64,000 bases of DNA from JANXQE01 sp035651635. GTDB lineage: Bacteria > Verrucomicrobiota > Verrucomicrobiia > Limisphaerales > UBA8199. The DNA lies in NCBI GenBank assembly GCA_035651635.1, contig DASRFK010000011.1, positions 19,855-83,854 of the forward strand. Reading direction: 5' to 3'. This document shows, piece by piece, positions 7,947 to 16,132 of the stretch. The notes under the pieces were generated by a model. That model saw only the letters and a program-made list of their open reading frames with translations, was not told where the DNA came from and searched no databases. How positions within the stretch are numbered: the first letter of the stretch is position 1; every line of letters starts with the position of its first letter. The position numbers were made by a program, and so were the translations under genes.

Positions 7947-8834
7947 ATGAACGATTCCAACCGCCCATTGTCCGGGCTCGAAGAGTGGGAAGATTTTCTG
8001 AAGGACCGATATCCCGAGACCGCTCCGCAGAGCAAGCCGTTCCAGGCGACCGACCCGAATAAAAAGAAAGAGCAGTTCCGCAATTACGAAGCCAATGCGC
8101 GGCCGACGGTGAGGGAGTTTTACCGGCTCAACCACCGCCACCAGACGTACGATTTCGTGCAGTCGAAGCGAAAGGAGTTTCTGGGGCTCCATCGCAAGAA
8201 AATGAGCGTGTGGGAGGCCCTCGAGTACCTGAATACCCTGGTGGACGACAGCGATCCGGATACGGATATGTCACAGCTGGATCACCTGCTGCAAACCGCC
8301 GAGCAGATCAGGCACGACGGGCATCCGCGCTGGTTCATCTTGGCTGGGCTGATCCATGATCTTGGGAAGATTCTTTGCCTGTATGGCGAGCCTCAATGGG
8401 CGGTAGTCGGCGACACTTTCCCGGTCGGTTGCGCCTGGTCGGATAGAATTGTGTTCCACCAGTTTTTTGTCGATAACCCGGACAGCCAGGAAGCCAGATT
8501 TCAAACGCAGCTGGGGGTTTACGAGGAAGGCAAAGGGCTCGACTCGGTTTGCATGTCCTGGGGCCATGACGAGTATTTGTACCACGTGGTGAAGGATTAC
8601 CTGCCCAGGGAAGCCCTTTATATGATCCGGTATCATTCGTTTTATCCCGCGCACCGGGACGGGGAGTACGGTTACCTGATGAGCGAGCAGGACCGCGACA
8701 TGTTCAAGTGGGTGCAGGCTTTCAACCCGTACGACTTGTATACCAAGAACCACAAGAAACCGGATTTGAAGGAATTGCGGCCGTTTTACGACGAGCTAAT
8801 TAAGGAATACCTGCCGGCAAAACTGAGCTGGTGA
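7947..8834 (+). CDS. myo-Inositol oxygenase (MIOX)
   Basis: 295 aa, close in length and sequence to eukaryotic MIOX, which cleaves myo-inositol with O2 to D-glucuronate at a mixed-valent di-iron centre in an HD-type fold. All six iron ligands are present with eukaryote-like spacing: H113 (DHLLQTAEQIR), H137-D138 (GLIHDLGK), H207 (MSWGHDEYLYH), H230 (IRYHSFYP), D263 (FNPYDLYTK). Hallmark YGEPQWAVVGDTFPVGC is intact, as is K141. MIOX is patchy in bacteria. It follows a sugar-type ABC binding protein and permease by about 280 bases. Cytoplasmic. Confidence 0.95.
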   Translation: MNDSNRPLSGLEEWEDFLKDRYPETAPQSKPFQATDPNKKKEQFRNYEANARPTVREFYRLNHRHQTYDFVQSKRKEFLGLHRKKMSVWEALEYLNTLVDDSDPDTDMSQLDHLLQTAEQIRHDGHPRWFILAGLIHDLGKILCLYGEPQWAVVGDTFPVGCAWSDRIVFHQFFVDNPDSQEARFQTQLGVYEEGKGLDSVCMSWGHDEYLYHVVKDYLPREALYMIRYHSFYPAHRDGEYGYLMSEQDRDMFKWVQAFNPYDLYTKNHKKPDLKELRPFYDELIKEYLPAKLSW

Positions 8835-8940
8835 GGAAGTATTGCCGCTGGTTTGGCTTTGGCACAGCGAACCTCGGCCCGTTGGGCCGAGATACAAGCA
8901 ATGCCGACGAGGGTTTGATTCTCGGCACTTTGCTGAAGGG

Positions 8941-9315
8941 TTACTCGATGCTCAGGGCTTGGTCGAGGCATTGCGGCAAATGGTTAAGGAGGGCCGATTC
9001 GCTCACAATCAGGGTCACTCCGGCCGCGAGTGCGGCTTTCTGGACCTCCGGCTGGTCTTCGGCGCCAAAAGCGATAACGGGCACGTGTTGGGTGGCGGGA
9101 TTGTGCTTCAACCGACCCAAGGCGGCGCAAACGTCCTGAGGGGAAGCGCGCAGATCTGCCAGCACGAGCATGGGCTTGGTTTGTTCGCAGCACTCGGGGA
9201 GGAGGCGTGAGTCGGAAACCGACTGGACCCGATACTTAAGATCCTGCAAGCGATTGACAAGCTGCGAGCCAGGCAATAGGTTTTCGTATAGGACAAGCGC
9301 CAGCGGTTCGGTCAT
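8941..9315 (-). CDS. Stand-alone receiver-like (CheY-fold) protein
   Basis: 124 aa covering one receiver domain. MTEPLALVLYENL at the N-terminus lacks the usual acidic DD pair; D54 in LVLADLRASPQD sits at the phospho-acceptor site; the conserved lysine near the end is not evident (LIVSESALL). This points to an atypical or pseudo-receiver that may not be phosphorylated. AAGGTG upstream of the ATG could serve as ribosome-binding site. Divergent from the nusA operon; partner unknown. Confidence 0.7.
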   Translation of the reverse strand: MTEPLALVLYENLLPGSQLVNRLQDLKYRVQSVSDSRLLPECCEQTKPMLVLADLRASPQDVCAALGRLKHNPATQHVPVIAFGAEDQPEVQKAALAAGVTLIVSESALLNHLPQCLDQALSIE

Positions 9316-9432
9316 GTGTTCACCTTGGAACAGGCCGCTGGAATTTGCAAAAATTTTGCGGCTTGGGACGCACCTTTTCGCCGGCTTTCCGCCGAATCCG
9401 CCGAATAAGGGGCTTGACTGTTTTTGACTAAA

Positions 9433-9461
9433 AATTTACCTTAGCAATAGAACGGTATACT
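9433..9461 (+). promoter_or_regulatory. Candidate nusA-operon promoter
   Basis: A good -10 hexamer TATACT (9456-9461) lies in an AT-rich stretch; the matching -35 with 17-base spacing is weak (AATTTA at 9433). A TTGACT at 9424-9429 could pair instead with the ATAGAA at 9447. Position suits the nusA operon, but the choice of boxes is uncertain. Confidence 0.35.
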
Positions 9462-9481
9462 TGCTGGTTCGCCAGCGCGCC

Positions 9482-9514
9482 AAAGTCGGAAGAGTTCAAT
9501 CTGCCGACTTTTTT
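9482..9514 (+). terminator. Terminator-like hairpin in nusA leader
   Basis: AAAGTCGG (9482-9489) pairs perfectly with CCGACTTT (9504-9511) around a 14-base loop, followed by further Ts, about 35 bases before the nusA start and just after the candidate promoter. The layout fits an attenuator in the leader of the nusA operon; it could equally be a terminator for transcripts entering from upstream. Confidence 0.6.
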
Positions 9515-9548
9515 GTTCCCCGGAAGGGAAGCCGTTCTTTAAAGACGT

Positions 9549-10829
9549 ATGAACGCCGACTTTCTAGCTGTATTAGAGTTTTGGGAACGTGAAAAGGGCA
9601 TCAACCGTGATGTCCTGGTCGGCGCTGTCCATGAAGCGTTGCTGTCTGCGGCCAAGAAAGCCGTCGGTCCGGCTCGCGAACTGCGGGTCGCGATTGACCC
9701 GAAAAATGGTGACATTCGCGCGTATGCCAAGCTAATCGTGTCCGAAAAGGTGATTTCCAAACACGACCAGATCTCCCTGTTCGATTCACGGCGGATCCGG
9801 GCCGATGCCCAGGTCGGGGAAGAAGTAGAGGTCGAAGTAACCCCGGTGGGTTTCGGCCGCATCGCGGCCCAATACGCCAAGCAAGCGCTGATGATGCATA
9901 TTCGCCGCGCGGAAAAGGCGCTCATTTTTACCGAGTTCAAAGACCGGGTTGGCGACATCATCAGCGGGACGGTGCGCCGATTCGAACGTTCGGACGTCAT
10001 CGTCGACCTGGGCAAATACGAGGCGCTCCTGCCCAATCGGGAGCGCGTCCCGACGGAGGAATACCAGATTGGCGAACGGATCCGTTGTTACGTCAAAGCA
10101 GTCGAGCAAGGTCCCCATGGCCCCGAGATCATCCTTTCGCGTTCCGACCCGCGTTTTGTGCTCAAGCTCTTTCAGCTGGAAGTTTCGGAAATCAACGATG
10201 GCACGATCGAAATAAAGGGCATCGCCCGGGAACCGGGTTTCCGGACCAAACTGGCGGTCTATACGCGCGATGAAAAAGTCGATCCGGTTGGCGCTTGTGT
10301 CGGGTTGCGGGGCCAGCGGGTCAAGAACATCGTCCGGGAACTCAATAACGAAAAGGTCGACATTATCCGCTGGGATCCGATCATCCGCAACTTCATCACC
10401 AACGCCCTGGCGCCAGCGAAACTCAAGGCCTTCGAGATTGATGAAGCCAATAAGCGCGTCAAGATCATCGTCAGTCCCGACCAGTTGTCCCTGGCCATCG
10501 GCAAGCGCGGCCAGAACGCGCGGTTGACCTCGAAGCTGACGGGCTGGCAGGTGGACATCGAAGCCGAGGTGGTGGTTCACAAAGGCTTCGAAGAGAAAGT
10601 TGCGGAGGCGGTCGATTCGCTGGCGGCCATCCCCGGAATCACGAGGGAACAGGCTGACGTCCTGGTCCACCACGGCTTGACGCGGCTGGAAGATCTTTTG
10701 CAGGCGGATGTCAGCGATTTGTCCGGGATCGAGCAGATCGGCGAAAGCGCCGCGGCCATCCTGGAGTCAGCGCGCGCCGAGGGGGCTCGGCGGACCTTGA
10801 GTGTAGGTGAAACCCCGGTGTCGGGTTAG
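9549..10829 (+). CDS. nusA: Transcription termination/antitermination factor NusA
   Basis: 426 aa. N-terminal RNA-polymerase-binding domain (MNADFLAVLEFWEREKGINRDVLVGAVHEALLSAAKK), S1 domain (GDIISGTVRRFERSDVIVDLGKYEALLPNRE), then KH1/KH2 (DPVGACVGLRGQRVKNIVRELNNEKVDIIRW; LAIGKRGQNARLTSKLTGW). The C-terminus ends with a helix-hairpin-helix stretch (IPGITREQADVLVHHGLTRLEDLL). Modulates pausing, termination and antitermination. First gene of the conserved nusA-infB-rbfA-nrnA-truB-ribF block; rimP, often upstream, is absent here. Confidence 0.97.
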   Translation: MNADFLAVLEFWEREKGINRDVLVGAVHEALLSAAKKAVGPARELRVAIDPKNGDIRAYAKLIVSEKVISKHDQISLFDSRRIRADAQVGEEVEVEVTPVGFGRIAAQYAKQALMMHIRRAEKALIFTEFKDRVGDIISGTVRRFERSDVIVDLGKYEALLPNRERVPTEEYQIGERIRCYVKAVEQGPHGPEIILSRSDPRFVLKLFQLEVSEINDGTIEIKGIAREPGFRTKLAVYTRDEKVDPVGACVGLRGQRVKNIVRELNNEKVDIIRWDPIIRNFITNALAPAKLKAFEIDEANKRVKIIVSPDQLSLAIGKRGQNARLTSKLTGWQVDIEAEVVVHKGFEEKVAEAVDSLAAIPGITREQADVLVHHGLTRLEDLLQADVSDLSGIEQIGESAAAILESARAEGARRTLSVGETPVSG

Positions 10830-10915
10830 AGCTCGCTGGCGCAGGAAGTTTTTACATGGTAAGATCGAGCCGATGAAGGCTGCACGGCAAGTATGGCCCG
10901 AAGAGTTAGAGAATT

Positions 10916-13495
10916 ATGCCCGTCCGTATTTACGATATTTCAAAAAAGCTCGGCTTGGAGAACAAAGAAGTTCTGGCCAAGGCGAAAGAGCTGGGCATTG
11001 CCGCCGCGCGGGTAGCGTCCAGTTCACTGGATAAAATCACCGCCGAGTACCTTGAACAGCAACTCATCCTGGCTCATCCCAATCGGCCGAGCGCCTCGGC
11101 AGCCACTCCTGCGGCTGGGCCGGTGGAAACCCCGGTGGCAACGCAGTCTGCTCCCGCGCCGGTGGTGACGGCGTCACTCGTCGAATCAGCGCCCACGCAG
11201 GTTCAGGAAGTTACGATCAGTACTGCCGGCTCGACCGCCGTGCTTGAGCCGCCTGCGGCCGAGATGCCAGCGGTCGCCCAAACTCCCGCTCCCAGCTCTG
11301 CTCCAGTAGAAGTACCCAACCATGTCTCAGAACCCAAGCCAACCGTGCTGGAAACTCCAGAAGCAGGGGTTAAACCAATCCCTTCGGTCTTCCAAGCGCC
11401 GGCTGCACTGCCGGCCCTGCCCCTGGAACCCGTGGGTCCGAAGCTGGGCGATAAGGTAGGCTTCGTCCAACTGCCGCCGAAACCCGGCCCTAAATTGCCG
11501 GACAAGGTCGGCACGAGCGGGGTTAAATTGCCGCCCCGCCCTCCCGAACCGCGGCGCACAGATTTCACCAAGCGTGGTGACATACGCAGCGTGCGAGGTC
11601 CGGGCGCCCCGACCGGCCCCTCGGTGCCCGGCGCAAAATTCCCGGCTAAGCCGGCGGCAAAGGCCGAAGCGGCCGCGCCGAAGATCAATCTGCCTGCCGA
11701 TGCCCAAGTCATCACGATTAAGCCGCCCATCGTCGTGCGTGAGCTAGCGGAGCACCTCAAGCAGAAGCCTTTCAAAATCATCGCCGATTTAATGCAGCTG
11801 GGCGTCTTCGCCACCGTTAACCAGGCGATCGACGAATCCGTCGCGCAACGGGTCTGCGCCACTTACGGGTTCCGATTCGAAGTAGAGAAGCGCGAGCGCG
11901 GCAGCGGCATTGTTCATGCCCCGATTAAAAAGGTCGAGCTGGACGTGGAAGACAAACCGGAGGAACTGGCTCCGCGCGCACCGGTGGTGACCATCATGGG
12001 TCACGTGGACCACGGCAAAACCACGCTGCTGGACGTGATCCGCAAGTCCAATGTGGCGGCCGGGGAGGCGGGCGGAATCACCCAGCATATCGGCGCTTAC
12101 ACCATTTCTTTTCCACATCCCGAGCGAAAACAGGAACTGGCGCAAATCACTTTCCTGGACACCCCCGGCCATGCGGCGTTCAGCTCGATGCGGGCCCGGG
12201 GAGCCAATGTCACTGACTTAGTGGTACTGGTGGTGGCAGCGAATGATGGCGTGATGCCCCAAACGCTGGAAGCATTGAACCATGCCAAGGCCGCCAAAGT
12301 CCCCATCCTGGTCGCGGTTAACAAAATCGACCATCCTAACGCCAACCCGCTCAAGGTGCGCCAGCAGTTACAGGATAAAGGTCTCGTGCCGGACGACTGG
12401 GGTGGCGAAACCATTTTCGTTGATGTTTCGGCTCTCACCAAGCAAGGCGTTGATAAACTGATTGAAATGATTTTGCTTCAGGCGGACCTGCTGGAGCTCA
12501 AAGCCAACCCGAACCGGCGCGCCAAGGGCAACGTCATCGAATCCGGCCTGGAACCGGGAGGACCCACTGCCACGGTACTGGTCCGCAAAGGCACTCTGCA
12601 CGTGAGCGATATCATCATCTGCGGCCAGTACTACGGCCGTGTGCGGGCCCTCATCAGCGAGGAAGGCAAACGTCTCAAGGAAGCCGCCCCGTCCGTGGCC
12701 GTGCGGGTGCTGGGTCTCAATGGCGTTCCGGAGGCGGGACTCGAATTCAGCGTCGTTGAGGATGAAAAGGCCGCGCGGGAACTGGCGGAGCAGCGGGCGC
12801 AGGAAGCTAAACTCCTCGGACAGGAGCAACCTCGGGCCAAGGTGACGCTGGAGAACCTCTTTGCCCAACTCGAATCGAGCACATCGAAGGCCCTCAAAGC
12901 GGTGGTTAAGGCCGATGCCCAAGGCTCGGTCGAGGCGATTGTCGACGCTCTAAAGAAAATCGATTCGGACAAGGTTTCCCTCGAAATCATCCATAGCGCG
13001 GTGGGCACCATCACCGAGTCGGATGTGGCGCTGGCCTCGGCCTCGCACGCGGTCATTTTGGGCTTCCACACGCGGGTCGATAGCGGTGTCGCCGACAAGG
13101 CGAAACACGAAGGGGTTCAGATCAAGCTATACGCGATCATTTACGAGCTGATCGATCAGGTCAAAGAGGGCATGGCCGGCCTGCTCGAACCGATTCTTAA
13201 AGACGTTACCGCCGGCGTTGCCGAGGTGCGCAAGATTTTCGAATTGTCCAAAGGTGCGCCGGTAGCGGGCTGCATGGTCACCAGCGGTCGAATTGTCAAA
13301 GGCAAGGTGCGCATCCGGCGTCGCAAGGAGATTATTTACGAGGGCATCACTCAGTCGTTGCGCCGGTTTCAGGATGAAGTCAACGAAGTGCGCGCGGGCA
13401 TGGAGTGTGGCATCCGCATTGAGGGCTTCAGCGAGTTTCAGATTGGTGACAATATCGAGTGTTACACGATTGAGAAAGTGGCCCAAAAACTATGA
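10916..13495 (+). CDS. infB: Translation initiation factor IF-2
   Basis: 859 aa. Starts MPVRIYDISKKLGLENKEVLAKAKELG, the IF-2 N-terminal domain; residues about 60-250 are a Pro/Ala/Val-rich linker. The second N-terminal module (VVRELAEHLKQKPFKIIADLMQLG) precedes the GTPase domain with G1 GHVDHGKTT near residue 360, G3 DTPGHAAF, G4 NKID near 468. The C-terminal fMet-tRNA-binding part ends ...FQIGDNIECYTIEKVAQKL. It places initiator tRNA on the 30S subunit and promotes subunit joining. A perfect 8-bp hairpin follows the stop codon. Confidence 0.98.
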   Translation: MPVRIYDISKKLGLENKEVLAKAKELGIAAARVASSSLDKITAEYLEQQLILAHPNRPSASAATPAAGPVETPVATQSAPAPVVTASLVESAPTQVQEVTISTAGSTAVLEPPAAEMPAVAQTPAPSSAPVEVPNHVSEPKPTVLETPEAGVKPIPSVFQAPAALPALPLEPVGPKLGDKVGFVQLPPKPGPKLPDKVGTSGVKLPPRPPEPRRTDFTKRGDIRSVRGPGAPTGPSVPGAKFPAKPAAKAEAAAPKINLPADAQVITIKPPIVVRELAEHLKQKPFKIIADLMQLGVFATVNQAIDESVAQRVCATYGFRFEVEKRERGSGIVHAPIKKVELDVEDKPEELAPRAPVVTIMGHVDHGKTTLLDVIRKSNVAAGEAGGITQHIGAYTISFPHPERKQELAQITFLDTPGHAAFSSMRARGANVTDLVVLVVAANDGVMPQTLEALNHAKAAKVPILVAVNKIDHPNANPLKVRQQLQDKGLVPDDWGGETIFVDVSALTKQGVDKLIEMILLQADLLELKANPNRRAKGNVIESGLEPGGPTATVLVRKGTLHVSDIIICGQYYGRVRALISEEGKRLKEAAPSVAVRVLGLNGVPEAGLEFSVVEDEKAARELAEQRAQEAKLLGQEQPRAKVTLENLFAQLESSTSKALKAVVKADAQGSVEAIVDALKKIDSDKVSLEIIHSAVGTITESDVALASASHAVILGFHTRVDSGVADKAKHEGVQIKLYAIIYELIDQVKEGMAGLLEPILKDVTAGVAEVRKIFELSKGAPVAGCMVTSGRIVKGKVRIRRRKEIIYEGITQSLRRFQDEVNEVRAGMECGIRIEGFSEFQIGDNIECYTIEKVAQKL

Positions 13496-13497
13496 GC

Positions 13498-13521
13498 CTG
13501 AGCGGCGGCTGAACCGCTCAG
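13498..13521 (+). other. Hairpin after infB
   Basis: CTGAGCGG and CCGCTCAG form a perfect 8-bp stem with an 8-base loop starting 3 bases after the infB stop. There is no T tract, so an RNA-processing or stability hairpin inside the operon is more likely than a terminator. Confidence 0.5.
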
Positions 13522-13578
13522 CCTGAAGTCAGGCCGGATGCCGCTCTCAGCTGTGGGCGATTGACTCAATTCATCCTC

Positions 13579-13941
13579 ATGCCTTCCCTGCGACTCCAAC
13601 GTGTGCGCGAGCTCCTGAAACGGGAGATCGGCGAAGTCATCCGACGCGAGTTCCCCGTCAGCGAAGCCGGCCTGGTGACGGTCAATGACGTGGAGGTCGC
13701 CGGCGACCTGCATTCGGCGGTGGTATTCATCAGCATTCTGGGCAATAACGAGCAACAAAAGCGCGGCCTGGATCTGCTCACCCGCCATCGCAAGCGCATC
13801 CAAGGCCTGGTGGGCCGCGCCGTGGTGCTTAAGTACACTCCGACTTTGAAATTTATCATCGATGACTCGGTCGTGCGGGCCAATCGCGTTCTGCAGATCA
13901 TCGAGGAGCTGGAAAAGTCCAAGCCGAGCACGAACGAATAG
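13579..13941 (+). CDS. rbfA: Ribosome-binding factor A
   Basis: 120 aa from the ATG at 13579 (MPSLRLQRVRELLKREIGEVI); a TTG 18 bases upstream in frame is less likely. The KH-like single domain shows typical RbfA features: VSEAGLVTVNDVEVAGDLHSAVVFISILG and LKYTPTLKFIIDDSVVRANRVLQIIEELE. Binds the 30S subunit during 16S rRNA 5' maturation and cold adaptation. Sits between infB and nrnA in the standard order. Confidence 0.95.
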   Translation: MPSLRLQRVRELLKREIGEVIRREFPVSEAGLVTVNDVEVAGDLHSAVVFISILGNNEQQKRGLDLLTRHRKRIQGLVGRAVVLKYTPTLKFIIDDSVVRANRVLQIIEELEKSKPSTNE

Positions 13942-13954
13942 CTGTGCCTGGTCC

Positions 13955-14947
13955 ATGAAGCAGCACCCTAAAATTATCGACCGAATCCTCGATGACATTC
14001 GCCAGAGCGAGACTTTTTGCGTGGTCGGCCACATTCGGCCAGACGGCGATTGCGTCGGCTCGCAACTGGGCCTGAGCCTTGCCCTTAAAAACGAAGGCAA
14101 AAAAGTCGTCTGCTGGAACGAGGATAAGATCCCACAGAAGTACGAGTTCCTGGATCCTGAGCACGTTATTCAAAAGCCGAAGAACGGGATGCAGTTTGAT
14201 TGCGTCATCGCTACAGACGCGGCCAGCTTCGAGCGGCTTGGCAAGGTGGGCGCCTGCATCACGGATCGCAAGCGCTTCATCAATATCGATCATCACGAGA
14301 GTAACACTCGCTATGCCGATTTGAACTGGGTCTCAGCCCGCGAACCCTCGACGGGTGAACTTATCTTCCGGATATTGAAGGTCGCCAAATGGCCGATTAC
14401 CAAGCCCATCGCCAATTGCTTGTTCACCGCAGTCTCGACAGATACGGGCTCCTTTCAATATGCCACCACGCGGCCGGGAACCTACCACGTGGCCGGCGAA
14501 CTGGTGCGGCGCGGAGCCGACCTGGCAAGGATTTGCGACGAGGTTTATCAATCCTACCCATTGTCCAGGGCCCGCCTGCTACGGCACGTATACAGCCATT
14601 TTCGGCTCACGCATCACAACCAAATCGGGTATTTCTGGCTGAAAAAAGCCGACTTCGCTCGTTCCGGGGCAGACAGTAGTGACTCCGAAGGACTGATCGA
14701 CCACATTCGCGCCATTGCGCCGGTTGTGGTGGCGTGTGTGTTCGAGGAAATCGAGCCTGAACTGACCCGCATCAGCCTTCGCTCAAAGAGCGATAAAATC
14801 AATGTCAATGAGGTTGCGGCGCAATTTGGCGGAGGTGGTCATCCCGCCGCGGCTGGTGCACGTATCCCCGGCACGCCACTCGCCGTCCAGCGACAAGTCA
14901 TCGCAGCACTCAAAAAGGCGTTGAACGGGGTAAACGGCGCGAAGTGA
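13955..14947 (+). CDS. nrnA: DHH/DHHA1 phosphoesterase (NrnA-like nanoRNase/pAp phosphatase)
   Basis: 330 aa from the ATG at 13955, 13 bases after rbfA. DHH domain motifs: CVVGHIRPDGDCVGSQLG (metal-binding HxxPDGD), VIATDAAS, and NIDHHESN (DHH). The DHHA1 part closes with the substrate-binding GGGGHPAAAGARI. The family degrades 2-5-mer RNA and dephosphorylates 3'-phosphoadenosine 5'-phosphate using Mn2+. Position directly after rbfA is conserved in many bacteria. Confidence 0.92.
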   Translation: MKQHPKIIDRILDDIRQSETFCVVGHIRPDGDCVGSQLGLSLALKNEGKKVVCWNEDKIPQKYEFLDPEHVIQKPKNGMQFDCVIATDAASFERLGKVGACITDRKRFINIDHHESNTRYADLNWVSAREPSTGELIFRILKVAKWPITKPIANCLFTAVSTDTGSFQYATTRPGTYHVAGELVRRGADLARICDEVYQSYPLSRARLLRHVYSHFRLTHHNQIGYFWLKKADFARSGADSSDSEGLIDHIRAIAPVVVACVFEEIEPELTRISLRSKSDKINVNEVAAQFGGGGHPAAAGARIPGTPLAVQRQVIAALKKALNGVNGAK

Positions 14948-15017
14948 GAGATGGCGCGCGCCCTTAGGGGAGCTGCGATAATAAACTACCCTTCTCTAAA
15001 TCCGAAAGGGGTTACAG

Positions 15018-15287
15018 CTACTGAATGGCACGGACCAACGAGATCGTCACAAGAGCTGCGGCAGCCATCTCAATAGTCAAGTATGTCAGGCCTTCCAAAA
15101 CGTCAGCTCGACTGACCTCCTTTGCAGCAACCGTAGCCAAAGCCTTTGTCGCAGCCTTCTCGAGAGGAAAATGGAAGTCCCGCGTTTCTGGCAAGAGCGG
15201 GATTATATTATTCGCAGTGGCTTGGTCCAAAGAAGCTTGTGTCGCAAACGCAACATGGGAATAGCCCAAGTTCAAGGTCGCTTTCAT
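15018..15287 (-). CDS. Small hypothetical protein
   Basis: 89 aa, not recognised. It begins MKATLNLGYSHVAFATQASLDQATANNIIPLLPE, is rich in Ala and Thr, and has one hydrophobic stretch near the C-terminus (IEMAAAALVTISLV) that could be a membrane span or packed helix. It is divergent from the CGNR regulator with about 96 bases between starts, including a 31-base palindrome, and interrupts the nrnA-truB order. Coding status rests on ORF integrity and the regulator context. Confidence 0.55.
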   Translation of the reverse strand: MKATLNLGYSHVAFATQASLDQATANNIIPLLPETRDFHFPLEKAATKALATVAAKEVSRADVLEGLTYLTIEMAAAALVTISLVRAIQ

Positions 15288-15343
15288 ACAGATAAATAAC
15301 CGTCTAATTTAACTTTCACTAGTTACATCTACTCACAAACATC

Positions 15344-15374
15344 GTAACTTGTCAAAAGAAATTTTGACGGTTAC
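15344..15374. promoter_or_regulatory. Palindrome between divergent genes (candidate operator)
   Basis: GTAACTTGTCAAAA, then GAAA, then TTTTGACGGTTAC form an inverted repeat with one bulged base, in an AT-rich stretch 10 bases upstream of the CGNR regulator's GTG start and about 57 bases upstream of the divergent small gene. Placement suits an operator used by the regulator on itself and its neighbour. Confidence 0.55.
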
Positions 15375-15383
15375 AGTTCTTTT

Positions 15384-16031
15384 GTGGCTAATGAACCTGC
15401 GCCAAATGAATCGCCCGCCCCTCAGAAGTTTCGCTTCGTGGGGAGAGCCTTATGTCTCGATCTGTGCAACACGATGGGAGGCAAGCGAGAGGGCATTGCG
15501 CGAGAGAAACTGCATTCCTATTTCGATTTCTTGACCTGGTGTGAGCAAGCTGGACTGATCTCGGCGGCCCAGGCAGTCGCTTTGAAAGAAAGATCTGAAG
15601 AGGTTCCCAAGGACGCGTTGGGTGTTTTGAAGCGGGTGCTTGAATTGAGAGAGGCTATCTATCGGGTGTTCTTTGGCCTGTTTAACGGACAAAAACCGAG
15701 GCCTGACGATCTGGCAATCATAAATGCAGAGTTGGCACATACGTTGGGTGGTATGAGAATCAGCCCGAACAGTGAAAGGGATGGGTTCAGTTGGAGTTGG
15801 TCGGCGGAGCTACTGCAACTGGATTACCCATTGGGGCCGCTGGCACATTCCGCCGCGAGTTTGCTGGTTTCGCACGATTGCTGCGCCCATGTGCGCCAGT
15901 GTCGGGCAGACAATTGCGGCTGGCTTTTCCTCGATTCGAGCAAGAACCACAGCCGCTGCTGGTGCGACATGCGCGATTGCGGGAACCGGGCGAAAGTCCG
16001 GCGGCACCGCGCGAAGCGCCACGGCGGATGA
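15384..16031 (+). CDS. CGNR zinc-finger / ABATE-domain transcriptional regulator
   Basis: 215 aa from a GTG at 15384. Residues about 15-160 match the ABATE-type putative ligand-binding domain (FVGRALCLDLCNTMGG..., LKRVLELREAIYRVFFGLFNGQKP). The C-terminal 40 residues form the CGNR zinc finger: CRADNCGWLFLDSSKNHSRCWCDMRDCGNRAKVRRHRAK, with four metal-ligand cysteines and the CGNR box. Regulators of this type are common in actinobacteria; the ligand is unknown. It lies inside an otherwise conserved translation operon, suggesting a later insertion. Confidence 0.9.
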   Translation: MANEPAPNESPAPQKFRFVGRALCLDLCNTMGGKREGIAREKLHSYFDFLTWCEQAGLISAAQAVALKERSEEVPKDALGVLKRVLELREAIYRVFFGLFNGQKPRPDDLAIINAELAHTLGGMRISPNSERDGFSWSWSAELLQLDYPLGPLAHSAASLLVSHDCCAHVRQCRADNCGWLFLDSSKNHSRCWCDMRDCGNRAKVRRHRAKRHGG

Positions 16032-16132
16032 CGGGTCGGAAACCTCAGAAAAGGCGGGCTGAGCCACGAAAAGCTGGCGCACCACGGTGGGAACGGCCTA
16101 ATTTGTTGTGAGAGATACGTACCTGAAGGATC

